NCBI GenBank assembly: GCA_020284085.1 | Contig: JACEVL010000163.1 | Coordinates: 3,188,261 to 3,252,260, forward strand | From: Aporrectodea caliginosa | Lineage: Eukaryota > Annelida > Clitellata > Crassiclitellata > Lumbricidae | Direction of reading: 5' to 3' | DNA length: 64,000 nt | Made by a program: the position numbers and the translations under genes | Notes under the pieces: model-generated | Database searches by the model: none | The model's input: only the letters and a program-made list of their open reading frames with translations | Told to the model about the DNA's origin: nothing | Part shown: positions 31,421 to 45,700 of the stretch, piece after piece | Position numbering within the stretch: position 1 is the stretch's first letter | Layout of the letters: the number at the start of each line of letters is the position of its first letter

Positions 31421-32082
31421 GATGCGAAATATGTATTAAAATTACAGAAACTTGAGTTTATAGAGGCATTGCAATCACTATAGTTGCTGGTGATTTGGAA
31501 ATCGTACAGACAAAGGTTCTGAACCTGCGAACTGTATAAAAATTCAGCGCTGTATAAATTAACCTTTGCTAAAAGCCGTCAGCTGATGTTGATGATCGGT
31601 TAGAACGACGCTGTTCGTCGACTTACGTAGTCAACAATTGTGCATTTACAAGCAAAATTTATTTACATTTTAGTCACTCGACAATTCTGATTTGTAGTTG
31701 GACGAGCGGAACACTTTCTGTTGATGCTTGAAAAGGATTTTGTCGGTGAGCGATAATATGCGTGTTTATCATTGTTGCGCTATGCTAAATGTTGGGCACT
31801 GACTGGGCACACGTAGTCGGCAGTTTCTTGCCAGCCCATCATTATAGTCACTGACTGATATGCAGGTGTCTGATGTGTGACACGTAGATACTATAAGAAC
31901 TTTAAAACAGTACCGTGTCCCAAGGAAATTTGTAAAAACTGCAGTCATCTGATACAGTGCTTTGCCGATTGCGCCGTTTTGTGTAAGCTTAATTATTTAT
32001 TTTTTGTTGATTCTTTTAACGAGATGACTTAATGAAACGGTAAAGGAATTAATTGACTATGTCTGATTTAGGAGTTTTTGGT

Positions 32083-32175
32083 GTATTGTATTGTATTTAT
32101 TTATTTATTTATTTACATAGCGCCACTCACAGCAGTGGCCATTCAGTAGCGCTCTCAGTGTGAGAACCCCTAGAG
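32083..32175 (-). mobile_element. SINE 3' end fragment with (ATACA)n tail
   Basis: On the - strand GAGAGCGCTACTGAATGGCC...GGCGCTATGTAAATAAATA ends in an (AATACA)n tail (seen as TGTATTGTATTG at 32088). It shares end and tail with the family A SINE at 16396. Sequence up to 33373 shows no gene. Confidence 0.6.
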
Positions 32176-33373
32176 AAGAAGAAGGTTTTGAGGAGTAGTT
32201 TAGTGTAGTGCTCACGCTAGCAGGAGTTTATGCTTGGCTACGTTCCTCTGGGGTGCCAGTTCGGTCACAGTGCTTTCAGTACGGTAGTTTGAGGCTCATT
32301 TGATTCAGCCAGGGTGTGTACAACAGTCACATCGAATGTGAGTGTCCTGCCTATCTGCCAGGGTATGAGAGTTGCACCATCTGGGCGCTTGCCATCAGAC
32401 CTCAGAAGTGCAAATGGTTTCTTAGACAAGGCAATCCAGCTGTGACAAGGACTTGCCAGATTAGATCATTTAGGGGCATGTATAGTGTGTGTCCAAGTCC
32501 AAGAAAGTAGATCATACTGTGGGACCCACAAGCCAAAACAATCAAACCGTAGGGACACCTATGGGTTATGGGTGGCACAAACTTTGACCCTAAGATGCAA
32601 ACCCATGGCTGTGCAAATTGCTTCCTAGATTAGCAATAAAAAACAAACAAGTTTTGAGCACAAAATGACTTAGGCGTCTAAGCAGGCAGCAGATACAGGG
32701 AAAGAATTCCAGTATTCAGATTCAGTGACTGAAAAACCTTGTTTTCCTAGTACAGTTCTGGTTTTAGCAGAATTGTTTTAGGTATGACCAAAGTTTCTCA
32801 AAGTCAGATGACCTTATGGAATATCAATAAGACCAAGGATTAAGGACTGATTTTAAATACTGTAGTGGGCCAGAACTCAGCAGTTTACAAACCATGAGCC
32901 CCGTTTGAAACAAGTAGTCTCCTGAACAGAAACCCAGTGCAATTATCAAGTACAGCCCAGGTTATAAGCGGCACAGACAAATTAGATTATTAGATGATAA
33001 ACTCACAGAAACAAACAGTGAAGCAAAAAGGAAACTTGAGCATCATCCATGTGAAAATGATACAATAGTGCATGACAGCCAAATAATTATCCTAATGATG
33101 TTATATTCATTGTAAACAAAAGAGAGCCAACAATCGAAATTGCTACATGTTGGCAAAGCCCTGGAAAAATAATTGCTCTCAGTCAATATACTTAAATAGC
33201 GATTATTCTTCCAGGGCTTTGCCAACATGTGTCTCTGTATCTCCATCAGCTGAAGACTGGTCATTCTGTTTGTCAAATTGGGAGCACCTCTAAGTAGTTG
33301 TTTAAAGAGGCTTTTATATAAACGTGTGATTATGATCACAATTACAAATAAATAAAGATAAATCTGTTTACAG

Positions 33374-33711
33374 GTTAAACGTAACATATGATGAATGGCT
33401 GGGAAGGCGTGGTGGTTCCTTATCGGTCGGCTGACTCCTTTCGCTTCTTTTACGGCATCTGTAGCAGTGACAAGGAGACACGAACACAGGCCCTAAGCAG
33501 CATCTCTAGAATCCTTGACCGGTGGCTTGATGGCTATGGCAGTCCCCCTGGTGGCAGTGGGGCTGATACCTCCTGCGAATCAGGCAGCGTGTGCTCGGCC
33601 AATCCGCAGATCTTGGTGAAGGAGCAGTTGCCGGATCTTCTGCGATTGTCGACAGACTGTCCTTTTGCAGATGTCCGTGAAAGATGCTGTGAAATTCTGG
33701 CTGATTTGCAG
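33374..33711 (+). CDS. SESN: Sestrin exon 1 (first coding)
   Basis: CTGTTTACAG precedes 33374, so 14 bases of 5' UTR may be spliced to an upstream exon. Coding starts at ATG 33388, with a second ATG next to it. It ends CTGATTTGCAG|GTTTGT in phase 0 and encodes residues 1-108, the variable N-terminal helical segment of long sestrins. Confidence 0.88.
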
Positions 33712-36700
33712 GTTTGTACTTAGTAGTTAAGCACTCCATTTGTGGGCCTCTTAGAGATATATGCAGATTATTTAAATTTTCGTACAAAGAGTTAAAAATT
33801 GATGATTCATTGTCAGCTATGCATGGTACATAATATTTTAATTATTTATGTGTCATATATTTTGTTTCTTTATCAATAATTGTCCAAAGAGTCACAATCA
33901 TGTGATGTAATTGAACATTTTGATAGTGTTCAAGACATCTACTCAGAGGTGCTCTCTGTGCTAGCCTATATGATGTTAAATGTCATTGCAAACGAATATT
34001 TCATAGCATTTAGCAAAACAATGCACAGTAAGCTGAAAGACTGACCAGTGGCGGGCACACACACACACGTGAAACCAACCAATAGATTCCCATCCACGGC
34101 TGACAAATGGCATGGATGTTCAGAGTCTCACGTGTATGAAGGATGTTTTGACTGAAGTAGATGGCCTGCTGTTAGTTGTTGATTCTGTATGGTCTGCGTG
34201 GAGTCGTCAATTTCACTTGTTACTCTGCAATTCTCATCATTCGTTATTCTGAAGCAGAGGTGAATATCCGTTGCACATTACTCGTGCATCCAGAACTAAT
34301 GATTGGTTTGTCTCTACTTGAGTGCAAGAATCCATTTGAAAACCTGCCTTACAGTTCAGACAGTACTACTTTTTAATCAGCCCACCTATCTGTGTTCAAT
34401 GCTTACTGATCATAGCAATAGATATTGCACTGAATCTATGGAAACAGTGACTCCTGCTGTGCCGCATGTGTCAACAGTGTTGGACTCTTGGGCTTTCTCG
34501 GTGACTGGTTCAAAAGCTTTGGAATTCACTGCCCACTTCGTTTCGTTGCTTCGATTCTTGATGTCATTCATAGCTTTCAACTTGCTTACTAACTATTGTC
34601 TGGATTCTGGTTTCTCTGATAAATTGATGACATTTTAACTTGGCTTCTCCAAAGTATTGTAAGTTTTGATTGCAATTTCACATAAAGTGACCTTTGGTGT
34701 GATGTCTTGGGCATGATGATAATCTTGCTATAGAAGTCCCTAGATTGGAGCCTGCTGATGAAGTCTGTTGTGCTATTTGAACTTCATTTTATTCTTCATT
34801 CTTATCAAATTTATAAAATTTTGACTGATATTAATTAAAGGAGGAGCACCTGCTGGAGGTTTTTAGGAGGCACTTTCTAGAAGTCCAGAAGTCGTAACTG
34901 ACTTACGTTAGCTGTCATCTTTCCATATATGCTGTAGAAACTAACTGACTAACATTTATCATTCATTATTCATCATTGGTTGATTGCAATCATACTGAGT
35001 TTTAAAGTAAATCTTTGCAAAATGTTGTCTACTCTTGCACATATACAAGACTTCTAAATTTGTACCTTGTTGATGATGTAGGACTGCTAAGCTATACTTT
35101 TTGCTATGTTCAGGAAGATTGGGGCCTCTTGATAGTGTAGTGGGTAGCGTGCTGGACTGTCAATCGAGAAGTTGGGGGTTCAAATACCACCTGCATCCCC
35201 TACTGGGCCCCTAGCCAACTCAGCTATAATGAGTACACTGACTGTACACTGTCAGTGGGAAGATGAGATGGTGAGGGAGAAGATTGGCTGCCCAGCCTCA
35301 TATGAAATGAAAATGAAATCCCTAACACTTCATGCCCATGGCTGCCTCAGGCTAGCTTAAGGGACTGCTCTTCTTCTTCTCTTCAGGACGATTGTCTCTT
35401 CAAATGCATTATTTGAATTATGATGTGCTGTGCTCTGTATCACCTCTAGTCCTGTAATACTTCTGTGCTTCTAAGACAGGGTTGCAGAACCTTTTTTTGG
35501 CCAAGGTCCTGACTGCATTTTAGAAAAAAATTGAAGGCTGCAAATACGACGTAACCATCTTAATGTATTTATGTATGTATGTATGTATATAAGTATCTGG
35601 ACACTTTACATAACTTAACTTAAAGTACCTCGAGAAGCCTAACAACGACTTGGTAAATAAAAACAACATTGAAGAAGACTCAAGCAGAGTTTAAAACCAA
35701 TTTGTACTTAATCTTGCATAGTTCACGTTAAACTCAAATTATAATGCGTAATATTTAGGCCCTAATTTTATGCTTCATGGCTAACGAGATGGTCGTGACT
35801 GAATACCTTGACCTACTTCTTTTATATTTGGCTGAAATTCTGCTTTTGCAGTCTTCAAAATGAAGCGGAGATTGTATTATTAAAGATTTTAGAAACAGAC
35901 AAGATTAGAGCTGTGTCATGTTGTTATAGGTCCCAAATTGTGAGTAGTATAGCGAACTTTTAATTTAGTGTATATAAAATCTATTCGCAGGCCATTTTCC
36001 TTTGTAATTTTAAATTGCCCTGAGGGCTGAACAGGACAAGTCCGGGGCCGCTTGTGGCCCGTGGGTTGTGCACGTCTGTTCTAAGATATATTCCTGCAGT
36101 TGCCTACTGCTTTACCATTTAATGGCCATCTTTGTGGCCTTTCCATTGTGCAGTAAAATAAATGCTGAGTCCCAGCATAAAAATTCTTTCAAAGAAATTT
36201 TTTTATTATGTTTATATAATATATATACATACATGATCCTCGAAGTGCTGAGCAGAACTGTGCTATATATATATATATATATAATAGTGTGGCCCAAACT
36301 TGCACGGCAAAATTTTTTTGTTGAAACTTGCTGCTCCAAGGCTGCCCTTGTTCCACTTGACAAGAAGACTATGTGGTGAAAAAATTGAACAGATCTGAGC
36401 ATGTTTAGAGGTCGCGCCATTTTGACACTTTTTTAGAAATCGCAAAAACCGCACGTCGCGTTTTAATAGCTACATTATAAATTAGGATTAACACCATGAA
36501 CTCCAAGCACCTTCTTTCTAAATCATAATCTAGATGTCAACTAAAACAAACTGTATTTCAGTAAATTGAAGAACAATCAGCTTACCTACGAATAAAAAAC
36601 GCTTGTTTTCAAGTTCTAATTGTCTTTAGAAAATGGTTGCTGAATTAGAGGTAGGCCTAATCTATAAATTTTGCATGCTAACTTATAGACTAAAGTTTTT

Positions 36701-39700
36701 ATATGAATTCGTTTAATTTACAATTGGATTGTTCACTATTGCTCCTCATACCGCTAAATTTGCATGATTAAAGTATTTTTTTTATTTGTGAAGCACTCCT
36801 TAACTGTGAAATACAACGCATGCCTTTTCACTTTTTATATAATAAACGATAAATATGTAGCAAAAACAGCAGCTATCATGGCATCAACCAGGAGTTCTCC
36901 ACAATTTTGGCTGTTAGGGATGCCTAACAAGGACATTTTTGGGTCTGGACTACCAACAAATGGGGCTATGTTTCATCACCAAAATGAGTGATTCGGGTGT
37001 TAGCTAGCTGCGGAAGTCGTATGACGGTTACAGTCTGCTGAAGAAGAATAGACTTAAATTCAAGATTTCTGCCGACTCAAAGAGGGACAGTTTAAGGTCG
37101 ATTTAAATTAACTGTTTGACATCTCACGGAAAGATGCAATGACTTTGATGACAAGTCAAGAGGACAAGCTCTTTCTAAAAATGAGAAAAAGATCCTTCAA
37201 GTTTGTTGCCAAAATCTTGACGAACAGAGAGACTCACAAGAATTTCAGCGGCGCTCAAGCGGCTGTTCGAAAGTAAGAGTAAATAGCCGACCAATTGCAA
37301 CTAAGTAGTGTTGTTACAATTCAGTTATTTGAAGCTTCTTGCATAGTTCCTTCAATACTCAGACCGTGTCATCAAAGAAAAAGCAGTGGAGGCATTCAGT
37401 CGTCTTCTCTGGTATTTCACCGTGCACCCTGTGCCACTTGCTTTGTTTGATGAGAAAACAGTGAAACATCAAGGTCACTATGGTGAAAACCTTACATACC
37501 CACCTAATCAGCTATCCACGAAACGGCTGGACAGGAGTTCCTTTGACCATCACACTACACTGGAGGCGTATGTCACAAGGAGTTCTTTAAAACTGCTTGG
37601 TCTTCTTACTATCCAGGGTCAACAGCAAGCCAACACTTTCCTAGCGAAGCTTTCTGCTCTCTGACCATTGAATCCTACATTCCAGTCGATGAAGGCTAAT
37701 GTCAAACTTTTGATGTAGTCAATGACTGTGCAGAACGTGGAGTGGCTCTGGTCTTGTCTCACAATGATGTACTAACTAAGGCTGAGTCACAGAAACAATA
37801 CTTGCTGCAACTTGACTCCAGTCATCGCACAATGATTTCTTTTCCGACAAGAGCAAAATGAAATAATCGCGGTTTTCGCGTTTTCCGGCACTTCAATGAC
37901 GGTTATTTATGCAGACTGGAAAACTACTTTCATAATAAAAAATTATATTGCATTACAAATTATTTGCATTTAATGCACTCTGACTAAGCAGTAACACTGC
38001 GGTATATATTTTTATTAGGCTGTTCAACGTTCAAAATAATGACTGCCTTGAAATTCAAAATGATACATGTCTTTTGACGTTTCATACTATATAGTGTAAA
38101 AGTGTGCAAAAGGCGCGACCTCTAAATATAGTTCAATCTGTACAAAATTTTGCATACAGGGTTATATTTTCATGTGTAACAAGGGCAACCTTGTGGAGCC
38201 AAACATTTCCACCTTTTTTTGTTTTGGGCCACCCTAATATATATGTATATATATTTATTGGTATGTTTTGCTACATATGTATCAGCCTTTGGTTGAAACC
38301 TTACAGAAAAAGCACTGATACTCTGATATGTGATTCAGAATTAATTGCTTTCAAACAAGGTCTTGCAGTAGCTGACTTCTTTTACCATGACCTGAACCTC
38401 ATTTAGGAATCTGTTGCACGGCAGTGTTTATCAGTAGTACTTACCATTTGTTTAATCATGTAACATTTAGTTGTTTAGCAATGTAGTTAGGTGTGTCTGA
38501 CATTAAGGAGAAGGTTGTTTGCCTAGATGGTTGAGCAGCACAGTTCTGCTCAGCACTTCAAGGATCATTTTCAGTTTCTGCCAGCCTTCTGGCTTGTTTA
38601 TGTGTATGTCTCTTTTCGGCTTTCAACTTCTTCTATGCTAGTACTTGTCAAACTGACTGATATTGCTCTTGCCTCAGTCTTTGGAAATTTTCCTGTATAG
38701 TATTTGTCTTCCAAGGAATAAAATGTTGTAAGTGAAATTAATTGGTCACTAGAAGACTAAGGATTCATTTATCCATTCATCCATCCATTCACTCATCAAT
38801 TCACCCATTAATTACTTCATTCATTCATTCAGAGGATTTATATAGCACTTGTCCTGGTTGTCCAAGATAACTACTCAAAGGTGCTCTGAGTCCAACCTCA
38901 GAGGTTATGAGGATTATAATTGACTATAAAGAATTTGTGAGTCAAGTGAAGTACTGATGTAAAAACAGTTTATGATACAGTCTGCAGAGTCACTAACAGA
39001 TGCAGTTTCTAATGAGTATGCAACTATTTTGAATAGTGAGTCAGTCAGAATAGTTCTGTTTTACAGCAGACCAAATTACCAGTACTGTATTAGGTCCAAT
39101 GAACTAATTGAATCCAGTGGGCAGGGTCATACAGTTGGATTGTTGGATCACAGGTGTAGTTTGATGAGAGGTTGATTTAGGGTGATTGTTTGAATTACAG
39201 GTGTAGCTTTGATGGCTAGTGTCTGATAGGTGAAATGACAGTAACTGTAGTTCCAAGGGAGCAGTGCAAGTCATAACGTTTATCATTTAAGGCAAGAGTA
39301 GTTTTTGATTCTGCAAATCCCAGAAATGAAAACCAAGTATCATTGATTGCTTCTAAACTTAAAGCATTCAGACTTAAAGAGGAATGTTAAGGACGTTTTG
39401 TTTTGACATGCTTTTGAAATTAGTCTCAGTCTAGTGATTTGTATTGGCATGTCATCGTTCACTGAGTCAGGCAAATTAGTCAGCGAGAGAATGTGAGCAA
39501 AATAATCTGTCTTGCTAAGCTGCTAAGTGGGTGACTGTGATGTTGTCTGAAAGTGGATCAGGTGGGTTTGATTGGTCACCTTTAAACCAATTTCATCGTT
39601 GTGTTTATTTGGTTGTTTATTTCATTGGTTTCTGTCACAACCAGATGCAGCTCAGACTGTGTCCCTCGAGAATGATTCAACCAACTCAAGTTGTTTTCTC

Positions 39701-42700
39701 ACTGATGACTTGTGCAATTTATATGGATGTATATTTATATTACACATACACACAGTGACACATACACACACACACACACATATGTATATATATATAGTTA
39801 TGTATGTCATTTATATATTATATATCGTTGTAAACCTTTATATATATATGTGAATGGGTAATGTATAATTGTATATGCATGCTTATGTTATAGTTTGTGT
39901 GTTTGCTTTTGCTGTGTATATATATATATATGTACATTAACTATAATAACTATATTGGTTAAGTCTTTTACCAGTATAAGTATAAACTGGTAGATTCTGT
40001 ATAAAGTATATTATGCAGATGCCCGTATGTAATATATACTGGTTATATGCCACCACACGAAGGTCAATTGTATTCACTGTTACTTGAGTTAGATTTATGT
40101 AGGCTAATTGAAAAATTGACCATTTATATGGTTTGTGTAATAGGCTGTTGTAATTGTAGATTTTGTTTATGTTGACTCTCTTAACCCTTTAAGTTCCTGA
40201 GGGTATATATTGTATCTAAACCTGGAAGGCTGAAGATAGTGCTGCTGGTCTTAAATTCAAATCTAGTCTTTGGTTCAGGTAGTGCTCCCATAAGATTTCA
40301 CCTGCTTTGTTCTTTGTTTCTTCTGATTGTTTTTCGATTGCTGTTTCATCGATTATAATTGCTGTGAGAATTCTAGAAGGATAAACTTCTGAAAATACAT
40401 TCTGACATATCAAATACTGTATGCAATATTAGTGGGGTCGGGTCATTCCATGTTAAGCAATACAGCACCTGACATGACCACCTCTGATTTTGCTGAAACT
40501 GGACAGTTATTCATTTTTGATGAGGAACTTTTAAATTAAACCGTCTAGGTTTTTGAGTGGATGCCTGTATGAGATATGGTTTATCGAAATTTGACCGAGG
40601 CATGTCGACCTGCTCAGGTCAGACTATTCTGTCTCAGATTCCATTGTGCACCTATAAATAGAAGTTATACCAAATTGGAAGCTTTGGCTGGATATATTGA
40701 CGCGATTGTTTATTATAATATTCTCATATCATCATCAAAGTCATCTAATATTTATTACACAAAAATGCTGAACAATCTATTCCATTAGTCTCGATATGGG
40801 CTGCTTGCACGAACCAAATATTATATTTTTTCTTTGTAATCAGCATGATGTTTTGAGCAGTTGCTGAGATTTTCAGATTGGGATCTCTCATTGTTTATTT
40901 TTATTGATTGTTTGAATGCAGCTCTTGTGATTTGCGAAAAGCCACAAAATCATTTTATATTCAGAAATGTTGTTGTTGGTTTAATTTATAAGAATACTGT
41001 TGTTTAAATATTACTTTAAATGATTTTATCAGAATCCTACAATATACCCATTTACTTAAATACCGACTTGCTTTAACTCTTGGTTTGCTCTTTGGGGGGC
41101 GCGGTGGTGTAGGGGTATGTTCGGTGCCTTGCAGCCGGAGGGTTGCGGGTTCGAATCCACCTCAAGGGGTATGTTTGGTGCCTTGCAGCCGGAGGTTGCG
41201 GGTTCGAATCTACCTCAAGCCGCCGCGTAGGGACCCTGGGCAAGTCCTTCACTCGCAATTGCTCATGCGCTTCGGGCGTGAAACTCCGATTCAGTGTCCA
41301 GCGCTGTAGTCGGGAGCGCCTCTGAGTAGAAATCTTGAAGGGGCGCTATATAAATATCTGAAATTAAATTAAATGAATGAAATTTCAGCATTAGTTCCTG
41401 ACACCAGCCATTTGATAGCAATGGATGCAGATAAATAATCCCCATTTTGCATGGCCATTTGTCATGTTCAGTGTTACTTTCAATATCAGTCCAAGTCATG
41501 TTATGTCCTCATTTATATTGTCTGTCCAGCAGGCAGTCTTCCTTTGTTTCTCTTTGAATCTTGCATAGTGCATTGTGTGGAATTCGGTCAACTGGCATTC
41601 TTCACATTGCCAAACCATGTGAAGAGTCTCGGAATCTTCATTGAACGACTTTGTCGAACAGAGTTGTTTGTATATATCTAATAACTGTCTTATGCCATTG
41701 TATCTTATCTTCTGTGGTCTTGAAATTCTTGCAATTTCCACTCATTTCTGCTGTCAGAATTCACTAATTGTAAAAGTTGTGACCTAATGAACATGTTTAT
41801 AAGTTGCAATTGAAACTGATATAAGAAAAGTTAATGGTAAAAATACTAGTTTCCTAGATGTGCTCCCAGTTTGTGTCTTGATGCCCACAAAGCATTGCAT
41901 TTAAATTATCAGCCAACCTAGCTCCTTGTTTATTTCTTTTGCAAACAAATATTGCACTGAGTGACTGATACTTTGACTCTTGCTGTACACCAGAAGTCCA
42001 GAACTATATTTAGCCCTTGGGCATTTTTCTTTGTTGTCTCTCAGATGTAAACTTAGAACTTGCCTCTTTCAACTTCCCTACCCACCATACCCTGATTCTC
42101 TGGTGTCCTGATCTTTTGGATTTTGACCATGCTCTGATTCAATTGAAGCCACCTCGATATATGCTTTGTGCTTTATGTTGACAGCACTAAAGGTCATTAG
42201 GTCAGATTACCTAGGTACATAACTGCCCATTGTTTTAAATGTTTGTTTATTAGCACTACCACTGGTGAATTTTTTTGACATAAAACCAAGTAAATATTTC
42301 AGTTAATTAACCTTAATTGACCTTGACAGAAAACACTGAAACTATTGATACACTGAAAATGCCTATCAGCACTGACCAGCATTCCTATTAGCATTTTTAT
42401 GTCATCAGCGTTCTTCAGGTCACTAGAGATGCTGATCATGTTAGAACCAACGCATATATATTCATGCATCACTAGATCATCCCTGGACCAGTTAGCTACA
42501 TTGGCTAGAGCATGGGCTGGGTCTTATGCGCCTCTGTTTTAGAGACCACTGCTGGCAACTTAATGCAGGCCGATTTCTCAAACATGACCTTGTCTATTCT
42601 TTAAGTCAGTGTCAGTACATATGAACTGAGTTTTCCAAACAACCGCTGTGTTGTGACCACTGGCCTTATAAGTATGAATGACTACCTGTATAAGAAACAG

Positions 42701-45700
42701 TAAAATTTCATGTTGGGCTGGGCTGGGAAGTAGAAAGCCAGTCTTGCAACATAGTGGCCCATGTTTGGAACTTGATTTTGTTACCTTTTAGAATAAGGGC
42801 CACCTTGAGCCGTAGTTACTACTGGATAAGATATTTTTTTAGAACTGTAGAACAATTGCCAAATTAAGGATTTGTTTATAAAGCTACAACTGTCAGATTT
42901 TTGCTTGATGAAAGGAGAGAACTACAATAATGTGATTGGAATGTATTTAAAACTATCTATGTACGTATGTATGTATGGATCCAGTCACATTGTAAGAACC
43001 TCACGAAGGCATTGCAACATGAATATCTTACAGATCTAGACAGGTGCATGCAAGTTGAATCAAGCTGCTTTGGACGGAAGAGTTTGTATTTCCAGAGGAA
43101 GATTGTTATAGAAGGATGATCCAATACACGAGAACGCATGGTGTTCCTGAATTATCATCGTATTATTTTATATATTTAAACAGAATATTATTTAAAAGGA
43201 TAAAATGTTACTTGTATTGATGTGATTAAACAGAAATTACTTAAAACAATGGATTCTGATAGTTTGTAAAAGTTTTCTTTATTCAGATGAAACAACACCA
43301 GTTGCAGCAACCAATGAGATGTTATTTAAAATCTCACAAAGAAAGTCAGTTAGTGCATAATTTTAGAGTGGAAAATTGAGAAGGTCATCATAGAGGTGAC
43401 ATGTGGACTATTATGTGCTTTTGGGCTTAATTCAAAGTTTATCAGCTTTCAGCCCATGAATGCTAATGCATTACTAATGCCTGCTAATTTGTGGTGAGTC
43501 CTAGAGACCAAAGAAATTCCATATTCTGAATGCTTCACTTACTGGTAATTGTGGCCTTTGCAACGCCTCCTACCCTGTGGGCCTCGGCTTGCACAGGTGA
43601 CAAACAACTGTCCATTAAGCCACATGTCCTTATGCTCCTTTGGCCAGAGTTTGGGTATTTGTTTACTGAATTCTTGGTCTGAAAACGTACTTGGGTCTCT
43701 GGGGTCCACTGACAGCCCTAGTTACCAGACTGTATGAGACTGTATTGCAGAAACTCCTAAGAGCTCTGTGATCTAGGCTGCATATTCCAAAACAATGTCA
43801 TAGACTTTGCCTGCAGTGAGACAGTTTGAAGTTGTTATTGCTGGGCCATCTGCTTACAACTCTACTTCAGAATACACCAGTTCACCTTCCCGTATACAAT
43901 ACATGCAGTAGCTGTGAACAAACATTGCCCAACTACTGTTGAAATGTACCACGCTCGCAGTTAATTTTAACTTGAACTCATGAAAAGATAGCAAGGATGA
44001 TTCAGTCTGAAAGACTGTATGGTTTTTCGATGACTTTTAGACCACACTGCTTTTAGACTATGCCCTTTCACTATGTAGAGTACGAATCCTGGTATGTCAA
44101 TAAACTTGACACTGTTTTAAACCATTTACTGCTTAAGGAAAGGTGTCTGCTATTTTAATACTTTATTTTTTTATATTAAGGTAATGTAACCAGCTCAGAA
44201 GGTGGTAAAGTACAGTTTGTGACAGGAGCTGACTCCTCATTTATAAATTCATTTCACTTGAACACCTGTGCCCTCATGACCTTTACGTTTTTAGATTAGT
44301 GTGCGGTCCATCCTTCATTTCAAATTATCAATTGTTTCAGAATCGAGCTGTGGAAATTCCACACAAGAGATATATGGGTGTCAGTTCCTTCATTCCTTCT
44401 TCTGAGGTTAGTTGCCTTCAAACCCACAGTCTTGGCTTGATTTCTGTTAATCTGAATGAGTGTATAAATGGATGATGGACATTGTGGCACTGAATGACCT
44501 ATTGCACCATGTGACTTGATAATAAAGGTAGGTGTACTGTACATGCATCAGTTGATGCCACCTATCATCAGAGATGGTAATGATCTTTGTTACAACATAG
44601 TGTCACTGTTGTCATATTTATTTTGAATTTTTACAGTCATTTGCTGTATCATTATTGTCATCATCTTCATCGTCTGTGTGTGTTTCTGGACATTTATGCA
44701 GAACGTTTTGCAGTTGATTAAACATAGCCTTCACTCTGTTGCATTCTCTTCTTTATGTATTTCCTTATTTACTTAAATCTTGTTTCATGCTTTGTAGGCT
44801 GTCGCAATTGATGAACGTGATACGGTGAGTTCAGATGATGGATTTATTTTGTGACTTATCCACTACTGTACTGTGTAGTAAACAGTGATCAGATAGTTAC
44901 TTCTAAGGTTATGTATTACATGTCCGTGTTTGCAATATTCATGGGAGGCATGACTTGGAATTCCTAAAACTTGGGTTATGGAACCTGTTGGCCTTCTCAG
45001 CATGACCTTAGTCCTTTCTGGGTTTGCAGCTCAGAGACCTTTTACATAGTGAAACTGATTATGATTTATTTGGATCAGTAAATGAAAGCAGGATTGATAC
45101 CATCTGAGACAGTGGCCCAGGACTTTTGTTCAGACAGTCATGGGCAACACAGAGGAGATTGTAGATTCCGTGAGATGCCTTGAAATCTGAGCCATTGCCT
45201 TTGGTGCAAGTGAACCTGACATTCCTACAGGTTTGAAATGGCCAGGTCCTGCAGGCATGATCTCCTTCTATAACAGCATCTGGCAGCTGAAGCATGGAGC
45301 TCAAACTGTGTTTCTGCCACTGCTGCTGTACCTGGATGACCCCACTGAACAGGAAACTGGATAGTTTCAATATTATGTGGTGCCTCAGGGTGGATCCCCT
45401 GGACAGACCACATCTCTTACAAGCTGATCAGCGTAAGAACAGCAGGTGCAGTAGTTGCTTCATGTTCCAGTTCTTTATTTATTTACAGCCTGCAGTGAAG
45501 GAAGGCTCGAAGGATTGAAACTTGCTGACAAAGCCATGGGATCAGAAGGTGTATTTCAGCTGAACTTTGCAGGAAGACCCAGGGCAGGAAAGTCTGGCAT
45601 CACGTAATGGGAAAGGTTCCACTCACCATGTGACCTGGCCCTGAAGGGAATAAATAAAAGATTGATTGAATAATAGCATAAACATTGATGGAAGACATCC

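Noticed and set aside
32316..32510. 64-aa cysteine-containing frame upstream of sestrin
   Set aside because: No conservation or signal visible; start is preceded by repeat-derived sequence, so I did not call it.
41100..41220. Pair of tRNA genes
   Set aside because: Repeated box B inside a SINE of the same family as 16396-16634; no cloverleaf end.
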